DNA of 35,178 nucleotides from Gammaproteobacteria bacterium (GCA_003252455.1 QKED01000082.1:1-35178); one strand, 5' to 3'; positions 9,291-18,195 are shown, counted from the stretch's first letter. Numbers and translations are program-made. Notes: generated by a model not told the origin, from the letters alone.

Positions 9291-9320
9291 CGCACAAGGG
9301 CCCCGCAGGGCCCTTGTGCG
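9291..9320. terminator. Bidirectional hairpin terminator between convergent genes
   Basis: CGCACAAGGGCCC (9291-9303) and GGGCCCTTGTGCG (9308-9320) form a perfect 13-bp stem with loop CGCA. It lies 2 nt after the LysR gene stop and 15 nt before the stop of the convergent minus-strand gene. Flanking T-tracts are short (TTT on the minus strand). Confidence 0.8.
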
Positions 9321-9335
9321 CTCAAAGTGGTGCGC

Positions 9336-10784
9336 TCACTGCATGTCGCTGCCCACGACCACGCGCACGGCCACGTCCTTGGGTAACGCCGGCTCCTTGC
9401 TTACCACCTGGTTGCCCGGTAACACATGCCCCACCTTGACGCCGTCGCCGGAGAGGCCCGGACGGTAGCGTACCCAGCTGACCGGTGAGGTCGTGCCACT
9501 GTCACTGTCGACCCGTACTACGTTGTAGCCTGCGGCACGCAGCTGCTCGGCGACCTTGTTGCCCGCACTCAGGCGCCCCGACTGGTTGAGCACCTCCACC
9601 TGTAACCCACAGCGGGAGTGGAAATCGTCGGCGTTGTAGCACCCGACATTCGCAGCCGCCGCCAGTGGGGTTGCAGCGACGGTGACCGGCTTGGCGACGG
9701 CCTGCACCCCCTTACCCGCCGCCGTCGCCACGGGTCTCACCGCCGCACTCGGCACGGCAGCCACCACGCCGCGCGGGACACGCACCGGCACATCCACGAC
9801 TCGGTTCACCGCCTCGGCCTGATAGACCTTGGGTGCCGGCGGCGCAGGGGGGGCGGGGGTCAAGGGGGCAGCCACCACCGTCTCGTCGCTCTTGGGCGGG
9901 GTCGTGTCTTGCGCAGCCTCACCAGGCGATTTTGCCTCAACCACCACCACCATCTTCCGCGCCGCCGTGGCGTTGGTGTTGAACGAGACCCCGGCGTAGA
10001 CCTGGCTCTCGGGCTGATAGGGTTGATCATCCTCGGAGAGGTCCAGTGTCGCCCCCACAGAGAAGGTGACGAAGCGGTTGCGCTGATAGCGCATCGAGGG
10101 GGTGAGGGTGAGGGTCTGCTGCGCGTCGTCGTCCTGTCGGTTCACCAGCTCCACGGCGTAGGTGCCTTTGGCGCCATCGGCGTGATACTCGTATCCGAGC
10201 GCGGCACTGGTCTCGTAGAGGCGCACCCAGCTACGACTCACCGCGGGTGAAAACGTGAAGAGCGGGCGGTCTACCTGACCACGCCCCAACGAGAGGTAGA
10301 CACTGCTACTGCCACCCATGTAGCCCACATTCACCGCCCCCCCGCCCATGTCGTAACCACTGCCGACCCCGGTTAGGGCGCTGGCGGAGAAGACCGAGAG
10401 ATAACCGGAGAGGGAGGCGGCGGCGCCACGCCGCTCTCCGAGGAAGCGCCAGTTGAAATAGCCACCGATGTTCTGCAGGCCGTTGGCGTTGAGGCTGTTG
10501 TTAGAGAGATAGGGCATGGAGAGCCCCGCCTCGAAGCGCTCGGTAAGGGCGCGCGAGAGGGAGGGGGTAAGGCGGAAATCCGACTGCTCCTTGCCGGTCA
10601 CCGGGTCCTTGTAGGTGTCGTACTGGATGAAGATGGCGCTATCCACATCCCCGTGCGGCATGGTGACCGGGGTGCGACTGATGAGCAGGCCGGTACCGCC
10701 ACCGGGGTGCGAGACCCCCGCCATGGCCGCCCCACCGCACAGAGCAGAGAGGGTCACCCATGCGGGTAGGAGTTTGCTGCGCAT
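9336..10784 (-). CDS. Exported barrel-like protein with C-terminal LytR_C-type domain (paralogue 1)
   Basis: I do not recognise a named gene. The protein has a signal peptide (ends AAMA), then about 250 residues rich in alternating aromatic/polar strands (GGYFNWRFLGE, YLSVFSASA, VYLSLGRG, QVYAGVSF) that resemble an outer-membrane beta-barrel. A Pro/Ala/Val-rich linker follows. Last comes a domain of about 85 residues (QVEVLNQSGRLSAGNKVAEQ, later SWVRYRPG and VAVRVVVGSD) that looks like LytR_C. In numbering from the alternative start at 10793, Cys385 and Cys395 directly precede this domain. ATG at 10784 is chosen because AGGGA is 9 nt upstream; for 10793 it is adjacent. A paralogue lies at 12774-14183. 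Location (outer membrane) and an envelope role are inferred. Confidence 0.8.
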   Translation of the reverse strand: MRSKLLPAWVTLSALCGGAAMAGVSHPGGGTGLLISRTPVTMPHGDVDSAIFIQYDTYKDPVTGKEQSDFRLTPSLSRALTERFEAGLSMPYLSNNSLNANGLQNIGGYFNWRFLGERRGAAASLSGYLSVFSASALTGVGSGYDMGGGAVNVGYMGGSSSVYLSLGRGQVDRPLFTFSPAVSRSWVRLYETSAALGYEYHADGAKGTYAVELVNRQDDDAQQTLTLTPSMRYQRNRFVTFSVGATLDLSEDDQPYQPESQVYAGVSFNTNATAARKMVVVVEAKSPGEAAQDTTPPKSDETVVAAPLTPAPPAPPAPKVYQAEAVNRVVDVPVRVPRGVVAAVPSAAVRPVATAAGKGVQAVAKPVTVAATPLAAAANVGCYNADDFHSRCGLQVEVLNQSGRLSAGNKVAEQLRAAGYNVVRVDSDSGTTSPVSWVRYRPGLSGDGVKVGHVLPGNQVVSKEPALPKDVAVRVVVGSDMQ

Positions 10785-10949
10785 GACATTCATTCCCTAC
10801 ATCCCTTACTATCGATTGGAGGGCATGTCTGGGCATACCTCCACCGGGGCCTCACCGTCCGCCACTCAGTCGGCCAGGACCATTTCTAGAATCAACTTCA
10901 TATTTATAGCATATATCGCTGTAACAAAAAGGGTTTTGCTGACGACAGG

Positions 10950-11495
10950 ATGATACAAGATGCGCCAACACTCGCCCCTATCATTGCCCCCGAGAGCGGC
11001 CACCATGCCCTTGCGCTCTGGTACGCCGAGCCGTTGAGCCCAGCGCAGGCCGAGCGGCTCGCTGCCTGGGCCAAGGCGCGGCGTCTGGGCCTGCGCCGTC
11101 CCGCCCCCCTGGCCGGCCTCGGCGAGCTGATCGCCCGCTTCTGGCTGGGCCAACCCACCTACACGCTCTACGAGCGTCTGGCGCAGACCCCTCAGGGGGC
11201 ACACCGTCGTGCCCTGGTGGAGCTGGTCCACGGTCAACTCCTGATGAGTCGACGTCTTGCAGGGGCCCATCACCACCTACACCGGGGCTTCGAACTGGCC
11301 TACCCACTCCTGAGCGCGCGGGATTATCTACACCTGCTACGTCGCCACGAGGCCCTCGCCCCACTACCCCTGGCGCAGACACCCAGCCCCGCCGAGGGGT
11401 TGGCGGACCTGCTGCGCGTCGCCGGCGTGATCCGCCGCCTGCAACCCCAGCACCGCGGCCACTACAGCCGCGACCCCAACGACCTCTACGGCTAG
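10950..11495 (+). CDS. Unrecognised 181-aa protein
   Basis: I do not recognise this family. It is an intact 181-aa frame with the composition of a soluble, helix-rich, Leu/Ala/His/Arg-rich protein. It has no signal peptide, membrane segment or cysteine cluster. Notable stretches are AGAHHHLHRGFELAYPLL (histidine-rich), DYLHLLRRHEAL, and a C-terminus ending in NDLYG. The gene is divergent from barrel paralogue 1 with a 165-nt AT-richer promoter region between them. It converges on the MFS gene with only 4 nt between stops. The ATG has a weak ribosome-binding site (GACAGG immediately adjacent). Position suggests a link to the surrounding envelope genes, but no function can be assigned. Confidence 0.7.
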   Translation: MIQDAPTLAPIIAPESGHHALALWYAEPLSPAQAERLAAWAKARRLGLRRPAPLAGLGELIARFWLGQPTYTLYERLAQTPQGAHRRALVELVHGQLLMSRRLAGAHHHLHRGFELAYPLLSARDYLHLLRRHEALAPLPLAQTPSPAEGLADLLRVAGVIRRLQPQHRGHYSRDPNDLYG

Positions 11496-11499
11496 GACC

Positions 11500-12660
11500 C
11501 TATCGCGCGGGCTGCACCGGGCTGCCCTCCTCCACCCATCGCCACACCAGAAAGGCCCCGACGAAGGTCAGGGCCGAGGCGATGGTGTAACTGGCCAGCG
11601 GCCCCACCCCCTCCCAGGCGATACCGCTGAAATAGCTCCCGAGTGCCCCACCGCCACCGAAGCAGAGGCCGTTGTAGAGCGCCTGCCCCTTGCCGTGGCT
11701 GCGCCCCCGGAAGTAACGATGCACCAGGGCGATGGCAGAAGCGTGAAACACGCCAAAACTAGCGGCGTGGAGCAGCTGTGCCGCGACGATCACCACACCC
11801 ACCTCGGGCATCAGGCCGATAAGTAGCCAGCGCCCACCGGTCAGGAGAAAGCTGGCGAGCAACAGCCGACGTAGACCGAAACGGGCGATGAGTCGGTGCA
11901 TGATGAGGAACAGTCCCACCTCCGCCAGTACACCGAGGGCCCAGAGCTGACCGATAACACCACGACTGTAGCCGTAACCCTCCAGATAGAGGGTATAGAA
12001 GGTGTAGTAGGGACCGTGACCGGTCTGCATCAAGGTCGCCGCGGCGAGTAGCGCGAGCACCGCAGGACGACGTAGCAGTCGCCCCATCGGCTCCCCCTCA
12101 CCCGGCGCGCCACCCTCCCCCTCATCGAGGGTCAGGGTGCTCAAGAAGATGGCCCCGTAGATGATCGCCAAGGTGGTGGGGATGAGGATCAGCGGGGCCC
12201 ACTCCAGCAGCTCACCGAGTAGGACCACGGCACAGATAAAGCCGATCGAACCCCACATGCGTACTTGGCTGTAGCGGTCGCTGTGTCGACCGAGCAGGTT
12301 GAGGGTAAGAGACTCGAACTGCGGCAGTACCGCGTTCCAGAAGAAGCTGAAGGCAAACATCACCCAGGCGATGGACCAGAACTGGTCGACGAAAAAGATG
12401 AGGCTGAAACTCCCCACCGCCATCAAGGCCCCTGCGCGGATCACCCACAGCCGCCGCCCGAGGTGGTCGGCTAGCCATCCCCACAGGTGTGGCGCCACCA
12501 CCTTGGTGAGCATGACGATGGCCATCAGCTCACCGATCTCCCGCGCACCGAAGCCGAGCCCCTTCAGGTAGAGGCTCCAGTAGGGTACCAGGGTGCCGAG
12601 TGCGGCAAAGTAAAAGAGGTAGAAGGCCGAGAGGCGCCAGTAGGGCAGCTCGTTACGCAT
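11500..12660 (-). CDS. MFS transporter, HcaT/PPP-like (MFS_1_like)
   Basis: An inner-membrane major facilitator of 386 aa with about 12 predicted membrane segments. It starts MRNELPYWRLSAFYLFYF and carries the loop 2-3 motif GWLADHLGRRLW near residue 65. The N-terminal WRLSAFYLFYFAALGTLVPY and the later RMWGSIGFI and GVFHASAIALVHRYF segments are typical of the 3-phenylpropionate transporter-like (HcaT) group, whose substrates are mostly unknown. ATG 12660 is preferred over the upstream in-frame ATG 12699: it has GGAG 5 nt ahead and removes a 13-residue unconserved tail. It lies downstream of barrel paralogue 2 on the same strand, separated by hairpins. Confidence 0.88.
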   Translation of the reverse strand: MRNELPYWRLSAFYLFYFAALGTLVPYWSLYLKGLGFGAREIGELMAIVMLTKVVAPHLWGWLADHLGRRLWVIRAGALMAVGSFSLIFFVDQFWSIAWVMFAFSFFWNAVLPQFESLTLNLLGRHSDRYSQVRMWGSIGFICAVVLLGELLEWAPLILIPTTLAIIYGAIFLSTLTLDEGEGGAPGEGEPMGRLLRRPAVLALLAAATLMQTGHGPYYTFYTLYLEGYGYSRGVIGQLWALGVLAEVGLFLIMHRLIARFGLRRLLLASFLLTGGRWLLIGLMPEVGVVIVAAQLLHAASFGVFHASAIALVHRYFRGRSHGKGQALYNGLCFGGGGALGSYFSGIAWEGVGPLASYTIASALTFVGAFLVWRWVEEGSPVQPAR

Positions 12661-12706
12661 GCATTCTCCAGGGCGCGAAGGGGTTTCAGGGGCCCACAAA
12701 TGGACA

Positions 12707-12767
12707 AGGCGACGGTGCGGAACACCGTCGCCTCGTGTCAGGCAGGGCGCCCACCCGAGGGGTGGGC
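12707..12767 (-). terminator. Two tandem hairpins after barrel paralogue 2
   Basis: GCCCACCC/GGGTGGGC (12749-12756 with 12760-12767, loop GAG) and AGGCGACGGTG/CACCGTCGCCT (12707-12717 with 12723-12733, loop CGGAA) are both perfect stems just downstream of the minus-strand stop at 12774. They probably separate that gene from the MFS gene. T-tracts are weak. Confidence 0.65.
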
Positions 12768-12773
12768 CCGAGG

Positions 12774-14183
12774 TTACAGCTTGGAGCCGAGCGGTATCAT
12801 GTCGGTACCCACCACCACGCGGATGGTAATGCCCGGGTCGAGGGAGAGTTCGCGCGTGACGATCTGATCCATCGGGATGTGGTGGGCCAGCTTCACGGCC
12901 TCGTCCGGGTAGCCGGGGCGATAGTAGACCCAGCTGATGATCTGGCGGTAATCCAGCTCGGTCACACGGGCCACATCGTAACCATCCTCACGCAGCATGC
13001 GCGCCACCTTCTCGGCCAGCACCGGGTCGCCGGAGGCGTTGATCACCTCCACCTGCATGGTGCACGGGGAGCCCGCAGTCGGCAGCTTGGAGCACTTGAC
13101 GAACTGCGTGTTGCCGTTGGTCATCAACGGACGGTACTTGATCGGGTTGAGCATCTCGGTGGTGACCGAGGCGGTCGCGTCGGAGACCTGGGCGACGATA
13201 CGAGAGGCCGCGGTATCCAGCGCCTGTGAGGCGTTACGCTCCAGGTCGGTGACCGTGGTGGAGGTGAACCAGGCGTTGGCCAGGCCATCCATGTTGCCAC
13301 TACTCGGGCGCTTGTCGGTCCAGCGCAGGGCGACGCCGAGCGGGCGGCCGACACGACGCGGGTCATTGTTGCCGTAGGAGACACCTGCGAAATAACGGGT
13401 GTGCGGCGGGGTACGGTCAGAGGGATTACCGGCGGCAAAACCGACGGTGAAGGCCCAATCGGCGTTCGGGGCGAACTTGACGCCCGGCACCACATAGGTG
13501 GCGACATTGTCCGCCTCGTCCTGGGTGGTGATGGCCTCCAAGGTCACGGCCACATCGGAGCGCGGGTGCAGCTCGAAGCCGAGGCCGACCTTCTTCATGT
13601 TGCCGCTGGTGAAGACGCGCTCCCAGCCGCCACCGGCCTTGGCCACAAAGCTGCCGGTATCGACAGTGTGTGCACCGAGGGAGAGGTGTAGGCCGTAGTT
13701 GCGCTCGTAGAAACTGAAGAGGATGTCACCACCCGAGGTGGTCTCACCGCTGCCGAGCCCCTCGGCGGCATCGCCGGTGCTGCCGGAGTAACCGGCAATG
13801 GCCACAGAGAGCGGGTCACCGTCACCACCGGAGAGGCGGAACTTGGCGAACACCTTGGAGCTGCGCACACCGGAGACATCATAGTGCGGGGCCTGGACCG
13901 TCTCGGCCACCAAACCCAACTCCATGAAATCGAAGAGGCCGACAGTGACCGAGGGGATGAGTGCGTAGTCGACGTACTCTTTACCCGTGGGGTCGTCGTA
14001 GGCATCCACCGAAGCGAACAGACCGACATCGGCGGTTGCATGTTCGAGGACATCGGCAGTACCCATGGCCACCAGTCCCGTACCTCCTTCGAGGTAGGTG
14101 AACCCGGCATGTGCCGAGCTGGAGAGGATAATCGCCGGGAGTATAGCCAGCCGGAAGCCGCTGATTTTTCGACCGATGCTCAT
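12774..14183 (-). CDS. Exported barrel-like protein with C-terminal LytR_C-type domain (paralogue 2)
   Basis: A 469-aa exported protein with a signal peptide ending SSAHA. It aligns by eye with the gene at 9336-10784: GGTGL (residues 33-37), D-x-Y-x-DP-x-GKE (60-69), L-x-PS near 76-79, and E-x-GL near 88. The middle is rich in beta-strand patterns (LHLSLGAHTV, TRYFAGVSY). A helical linker (LERNASQALDTAASRIVAQV) replaces the Pro/Ala linker of paralogue 1. Cys364 and Cys374 again form C-x9-C immediately before the LytR_C-like domain (QVEVINASG, SWVYYRPG, ITIRVVVGTD; residues 376-461). Outer-membrane location is inferred. No named family is recognised for the whole architecture. Confidence 0.8.
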   Translation of the reverse strand: MSIGRKISGFRLAILPAIILSSSAHAGFTYLEGGTGLVAMGTADVLEHATADVGLFASVDAYDDPTGKEYVDYALIPSVTVGLFDFMELGLVAETVQAPHYDVSGVRSSKVFAKFRLSGGDGDPLSVAIAGYSGSTGDAAEGLGSGETTSGGDILFSFYERNYGLHLSLGAHTVDTGSFVAKAGGGWERVFTSGNMKKVGLGFELHPRSDVAVTLEAITTQDEADNVATYVVPGVKFAPNADWAFTVGFAAGNPSDRTPPHTRYFAGVSYGNNDPRRVGRPLGVALRWTDKRPSSGNMDGLANAWFTSTTVTDLERNASQALDTAASRIVAQVSDATASVTTEMLNPIKYRPLMTNGNTQFVKCSKLPTAGSPCTMQVEVINASGDPVLAEKVARMLREDGYDVARVTELDYRQIISWVYYRPGYPDEAVKLAHHIPMDQIVTRELSLDPGITIRVVVGTDMIPLGSKL

Positions 14184-14306
14184 CGCCTTTTTCCCTTACA
14201 ACATCGCGTGTTAGGCAAGATTAATAACAATTGTTTTAGAAGTCCAGCCTAAGACCTTATTTTTTCGAGATTCTCACTTGACACTCTATCGGCGATTTCA
14301 CCCCGT

Positions 14307-14328
14307 TGGCGTGACTGATATCACGCCA
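14307..14328 (-). terminator. Possible aroC terminator hairpin
   Basis: TGGCGTGA (14307-14314) and TCACGCCA (14321-14328) form a perfect 8-bp stem with loop CTGATA, 5 nt beyond the aroC stop. There is no clear T-tract. The rest of the gap up to 14183 is AT-rich and probably holds the promoter of barrel paralogue 2. Confidence 0.5.
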
Positions 14329-14332
14329 CGGA

Positions 14333-15427
14333 TCATACCCTGGGTGCAATGGGGGCCAGTGTCGGCGCCACCTCGGCGTTTTGTGCACGATGCCGCAGAT
14401 AGTGATCCATCAACACCAGCGCGGTCATCGCCTCGGCGATGGGCACGGCACGAATGCCGACGCAGGGGTCGTGACGCCCCAGGGTCACCACCTCGGCACT
14501 CTCCCCTTGCATATTGATGGTCTCGCCGGGGATGCGCAGGCTGGAGGTGGGCTTTAAGGCGATGGAGGCGAGCAGGTCCTGACCCGAGCTGATGCCGCCG
14601 AGCACGCCACCGGCGTGGTTGGAGCGAAAACCCTCGGGGCTCATCAGGTCGCGGTGCACGCTGCCGCGCTGGTCGACCACACCGAAGCCGTCGCCGATCT
14701 CCACCCCCTTGACCGCGTTGATGCTCATCAGCGCATGGGCCAGGTCGGCGTCGAGGCGGTCGAAGATCGGCTCACCGAGCCCCACCGGCATGCCGGTGGC
14801 GATGACGTTGACCCGCGCACCGATGCTGTCGCCCTCCTTGCGCAAGGCGTCCATGTAGGCCTCCAGCTCCGGCACCTTGTCGGGGTCGGCGCAGAAGAAG
14901 GGGTTGTGGTCGACCTGGTCGAGCTGCGCGCAGCCGAGGGCGAGGGGACCGAGCTGGGCCAGCCAGCCACGGATCTCGATACCCTTGGTGGCGAGATATT
15001 TTTTCGCGATGCCCCCGGCGGCGACACGCATGGCGGTCTCACGCGCGGAGGAGCGCCCGCCGCCGCGATAGTCGCGCAGGCCGTACTTCTGCTGGTAGCT
15101 GTAGTCGGCATGGCCGGGACGAAAGAGATGCATGATCTCCGAGTAGTCCTTGGAGCGCTGGTCGGTATTCTCGATCAACAGGCCAATAGGGGTGCCGGTG
15201 GTGCGCCCCTCGAAGACGCCGGAGAGGATCTTCACCTGGTCGGGCTCGCGACGCTGGGTGGTGTGGCGTGAGGTGCCGGGGCGGCGGCGGTCGAGGTCGT
15301 GCTGCAGGTCCGCTTCGCTCAGTTCCAGGCCGGGGGGACAGCCGTCGACGATGGCGCCGAGGGCGGGACCGTGGCTCTCGCCGAAGGTGGTGACGGTAAA
15401 GAGTTTGCCGTAGCTGTTGCCGGACAT
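14333..15427 (-). CDS. aroC: Chorismate synthase
   Basis: AroC eliminates phosphate from 5-enolpyruvylshikimate-3-phosphate to give chorismate, using reduced FMN. The 364-aa protein begins [20 protein letters not shown], with the signature histidine in GESHG. It also carries the [14 protein letters not shown] and [14 protein letters not shown] motifs of the FMN/substrate site and the [16 protein letters not shown] segment. Length and motifs are normal. It lies 28 nt downstream of hemN on the same strand, but the two pathways are unrelated. Confidence 0.98.
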   Translation of the reverse strand: MSGNSYGKLFTVTTFGESHGPALGAIVDGCPPGLELSEADLQHDLDRRRPGTSRHTTQRREPDQVKILSGVFEGRTTGTPIGLLIENTDQRSKDYSEIMHLFRPGHADYSYQQKYGLRDYRGGGRSSARETAMRVAAGGIAKKYLATKGIEIRGWLAQLGPLALGCAQLDQVDHNPFFCADPDKVPELEAYMDALRKEGDSIGARVNVIATGMPVGLGEPIFDRLDADLAHALMSINAVKGVEIGDGFGVVDQRGSVHRDLMSPEGFRSNHAGGVLGGISSGQDLLASIALKPTSSLRIPGETINMQGESAEVVTLGRHDPCVGIRAVPIAEAMTALVLMDHYLRHRAQNAEVAPTLAPIAPRV

Positions 15428-15455
15428 GGAGCGGATTCCCAGTTAAAACCTAGTG

Positions 15456-16841
15456 CTAGATGACCTTGGAGAAGCGCTGGTTGGCGCGCTCGCGCAGGTA
15501 GCGGTCGAAGACCATGCAGATGTTGCGGATGAGCAGCTTGCCAGCAGGAACGACCTGGATGGTACCCGCGCCGAGCTGCAGCAGGCCATCGGTCTGCATG
15601 GTCGCCAGCTCCGCCATCTCGGTGGCGAAGTAGTCGTCGAAGACGATGTTGTAGGCGTGCTCGATCACCGCTTTTTCCAGGTAGAAGTGGCAGATGAGGC
15701 GGGTAATCACCTCACGCCGCAGTTTGTCATCGGCGGTCAGTTCGACGCCTCGGAAGACGGCAAGGTCGCCCTTATCGATGGCCGCGTAGTACTCGTCGAG
15801 CCCCTTGAGGTTCTGCCCGTAGCTATCGCCGACCATGCCGATGGAGGTGCTGCCCATACCGACCAGATCGCAGTCGGCATGGGTCGAGTAGCCCTGGAAG
15901 TTGCGATAGAGGGTGCCGTCACGCTGGGCCACCGCCAGCTCGTCGTCGGGGCGGGCGAAGTGGTCCATGCCGATGTAGACGTAACCGGCACAGGTCAAGG
16001 TCTCGATGGTCATCTGCAGGATGTCGAGCTTCTCCTGTGGGCTCGGCAGGTCCTCTTCGTTGATGCGCCGCTGTGGCTTGAACAGCTCCGGCAGGTGGGC
16101 GTAGTTGAAGATGGACATGCGGTCGGGGCCGATGTCGATGGCGCGCTTCAGGGTCTCGCTAAAACTCGCCACGCTCTGGTGCGGCAGGCCGTAGATGAAG
16201 TCGAGGCTGATGGACTTGAAGCCGACATCGCGTGCCGCCTTGAGCGCGCCGTAGGTCTGCGCGTCGGACTGGATGCGGTTGACCGCCGCCTGCACCTTGG
16301 GGTCGAAGTCCTGCACGCCGAGGCTCATGCGGTTGAAGCCGATCTCGCGCAGCAGGGCGATGGTGTCGGTCTTTACCTCGCGCGGGTCGATCTCGATGGA
16401 GTATTCGCCGCTGTCATCATCGCGCAGGTTGAAGTGCTCGCCGGTGACGCGCATCAGTTCACGCATCTCGTCGTGGCTGATGAAGGTGGGCGTGCCGCCA
16501 CCCCAGTGCAACTGGTCGACGCTGCGGCTCTTGTCGAACAGCGCCCCCTGCATGGCGATCTCCTTGTAGAGACGCTCCAGGTAGGGCGAGGTGCGCGTGC
16601 GGTCCTTGGTCACCACCTTGTTGCAGCCGCAGTAGTAACAGACGGTGTCGCAGAAGGGGATGTGGAAGTAGAGCGAGAGCGGGCGCCCGGAGGCGTTGGT
16701 CGCCGCGGCGATGGCGCGGTAGTTGGCGCTGCCGAAACCGTCGTGGAACTGCACGGCGGTGGGGTATGAGGTGTAGCGCGGACCCGACTTGTCGTAGCGC
16801 TTGATCAGGTCGATGTCGAAGATGATCTGCTGATTGTCCAA
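15456..16841 (-). CDS. hemN: Oxygen-independent coproporphyrinogen III oxidase (radical SAM)
   Basis: HemN oxidatively decarboxylates coproporphyrinogen III to protoporphyrinogen IX without oxygen, in heme (and, if present, chlorophyll) synthesis. The radical SAM cluster motif is CDTVCYYCGC (Cys64, Cys68, Cys71, plus Cys73), as in E. coli HemN. LHWGGGTPTF and the C-terminal HemN domain are also present. The frame opens at 17015, overlapping the next gene. The family start (LDNQQIIFDIDLIKRYDKSG aligns with the E. coli N-terminus) instead points to TTG at 16841, which has GAGG 6 nt ahead. The product is 461 aa, against about 457 in E. coli. No in-frame ATG fits. The upstream neighbour is an unrecognised 110-aa gene on the same strand. 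Confidence 0.95.
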   Translation of the reverse strand: MDNQQIIFDIDLIKRYDKSGPRYTSYPTAVQFHDGFGSANYRAIAAATNASGRPLSLYFHIPFCDTVCYYCGCNKVVTKDRTRTSPYLERLYKEIAMQGALFDKSRSVDQLHWGGGTPTFISHDEMRELMRVTGEHFNLRDDDSGEYSIEIDPREVKTDTIALLREIGFNRMSLGVQDFDPKVQAAVNRIQSDAQTYGALKAARDVGFKSISLDFIYGLPHQSVASFSETLKRAIDIGPDRMSIFNYAHLPELFKPQRRINEEDLPSPQEKLDILQMTIETLTCAGYVYIGMDHFARPDDELAVAQRDGTLYRNFQGYSTHADCDLVGMGSTSIGMVGDSYGQNLKGLDEYYAAIDKGDLAVFRGVELTADDKLRREVITRLICHFYLEKAVIEHAYNIVFDDYFATEMAELATMQTDGLLQLGAGTIQVVPAGKLLIRNICMVFDRYLRERANQRFSKVI

Positions 16842-16885
16842 GGGGGGCCTCGCTCGGGTTGTGCCTGGGTGGTGAGCCGAGGGGC

Positions 16886-17218
16886 TCACGCCTCGTCGTC
16901 GACGTTGAGACCCTGTTGGTGGGTCTCGTTGATCACGGCGAGCAGGCGGTGGAAGGGGATCTTGTCCTTGAAGCGGTTGACGTACTTCATGTAGGCCAGA
17001 TCCTCGCTGCCCCACGCATAGCTGCCATCGCGCATGGCGGCGAGCAGTTCCTTCAGCTCACCATCGATGGGCTCGACGAAGTTCGGTGTGGACCCCATAC
17101 CCTCCATGTCGAATTCATAGCTGTAGCGCAGCTCGTCCACCTCGGCCAGGGCATCCTCGATCATCTTGACGTAGGCCTCGACGGTGCGTGGACGAAAGTT
17201 CTTCTCTTGCTGGCTCAA
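16886..17218 (-). CDS. Unrecognised conserved-looking 110-aa protein
   Basis: I cannot assign a family with confidence. The 110-aa protein is acidic and helical, with no signal peptide or membrane segment. Features are VEAYVKMIEDALAEVDELRY, a central MGSTPNFVEPIDGELKEL and a C-terminal VNRFKDKIPFHRLLAVINET. The absence of cysteine makes metal-cluster binding unlikely. It lies between prmB and hemN, 44 nt ahead of the proposed hemN TTG, so it may be co-transcribed with hemN. The start ATG at 17218 is preceded by GAGGTGACCACTTG. Confidence 0.75.
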   Translation of the reverse strand: MSQQEKNFRPRTVEAYVKMIEDALAEVDELRYSYEFDMEGMGSTPNFVEPIDGELKELLAAMRDGSYAWGSEDLAYMKYVNRFKDKIPFHRLLAVINETHQQGLNVDDEA

Positions 17219-17261
17219 GTGGTCACCTCGATTGCGGCTGTAGGAGGGGTGTAGTGGGTGT

Positions 17262-18188
17262 TCAGGCGAAACTCGCCCGGCACTCGTCGAGCTGCTCGGC
17301 GGTCAGCAGGAAGACCCCGGAACCGCCACGCTCGAACGCCAACCAGACGAAGGGCACCTCGGGGAAGGCCTCGGTGAGCGCCCACTCGCTGTTCCCCACC
17401 TCGACGACGAGGATACCGTGGTCACTCAGGTGACGACGGGCCTCGCGCAGGATGCGTCGCACCAGGTCGAGCCCGTCGTCACCGGCGGCCAGGGCCAGGG
17501 CCGGTTCGTGGCGGTACTCGGGGGGGAGCGAGGCCATATCCTCGGCGTCCACATAGGGGGGGTTGGAGACGATTATATCGTACTTGCGCCCGGCGAGGCC
17601 GTCGAACAGGTCGGAGGCGACCACCTCCACACGCCCTTCGAGCTGGTGCTTGGCGACATTGCGCTGGGCCACCTCGATCGCCTCGGCGGAGAGCTCTCCC
17701 GCGTCCACCCGGGCATCGGGGAAGGCGTAGGCACAGGCGATGGCGATACAGCCACTGCCGGTACAGAGGTCGAGCACCGCCTCCACCCGCTCGGGGTCGA
17801 TCCACGGCTCGAACTGGTTCTCGATCAGCTCCGCGATGGGTGAGCGCGGGATGAGCACACGCTCGTCGACGTAGAACGGCAGGCCGCAGAACCACGCCTC
17901 GTGGGTCAGGTAGGGGGCGGGCAGACGCTGTTCGATGCGCTGCTCAAAGAGCGCCAGCACCTGCTGGCGCTCCTCTAGCGTGAGGCGGCAGTCGAAGTAG
18001 CGCTCGTCGCTGTCGTGCGGCAGGTGCAGGGCGTGCAGCACCAGATAGACCACCTCGTCCACCGCGCGCGCGCTGCCGTGGCCGAAATAGAGCTGCCCCG
18101 CCTGTTCTGCCGCATTGAAGCGTGAGATGCCATAGCGGATATAGTCGCGCAGGGTGTGCAACTGGTCGGTCAGGTCGGTCTGGTGCAT
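17262..18188 (-). CDS. prmB: 50S ribosomal protein L3 glutamine methyltransferase
   Basis: PrmB methylates a glutamine of ribosomal protein L3 using S-adenosylmethionine. Numbered from ATG 18188, it has the SAM-binding [14 protein letters not shown] (residues 140-153), the catalytic NPPY (209-212) typical of glutamine/adenine N-methyltransferases, and the PrmB-like N-terminal helical domain. [20 protein letters not shown] and [19 protein letters not shown] support PrmB over PrmC. The start 18188 has AGAGG 4 nt upstream; an in-frame ATG at 18239 would add 17 unconserved residues and overlap mogA. The product is 308 aa. It lies 7 nt after mogA. Confidence 0.94.
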   Translation of the reverse strand: MHQTDLTDQLHTLRDYIRYGISRFNAAEQAGQLYFGHGSARAVDEVVYLVLHALHLPHDSDERYFDCRLTLEERQQVLALFEQRIEQRLPAPYLTHEAWFCGLPFYVDERVLIPRSPIAELIENQFEPWIDPERVEAVLDLCTGSGCIAIACAYAFPDARVDAGELSAEAIEVAQRNVAKHQLEGRVEVVASDLFDGLAGRKYDIIVSNPPYVDAEDMASLPPEYRHEPALALAAGDDGLDLVRRILREARRHLSDHGILVVEVGNSEWALTEAFPEVPFVWLAFERGGSGVFLLTAEQLDECRASFA

Positions 18189-18195
18189 GGAGCCT

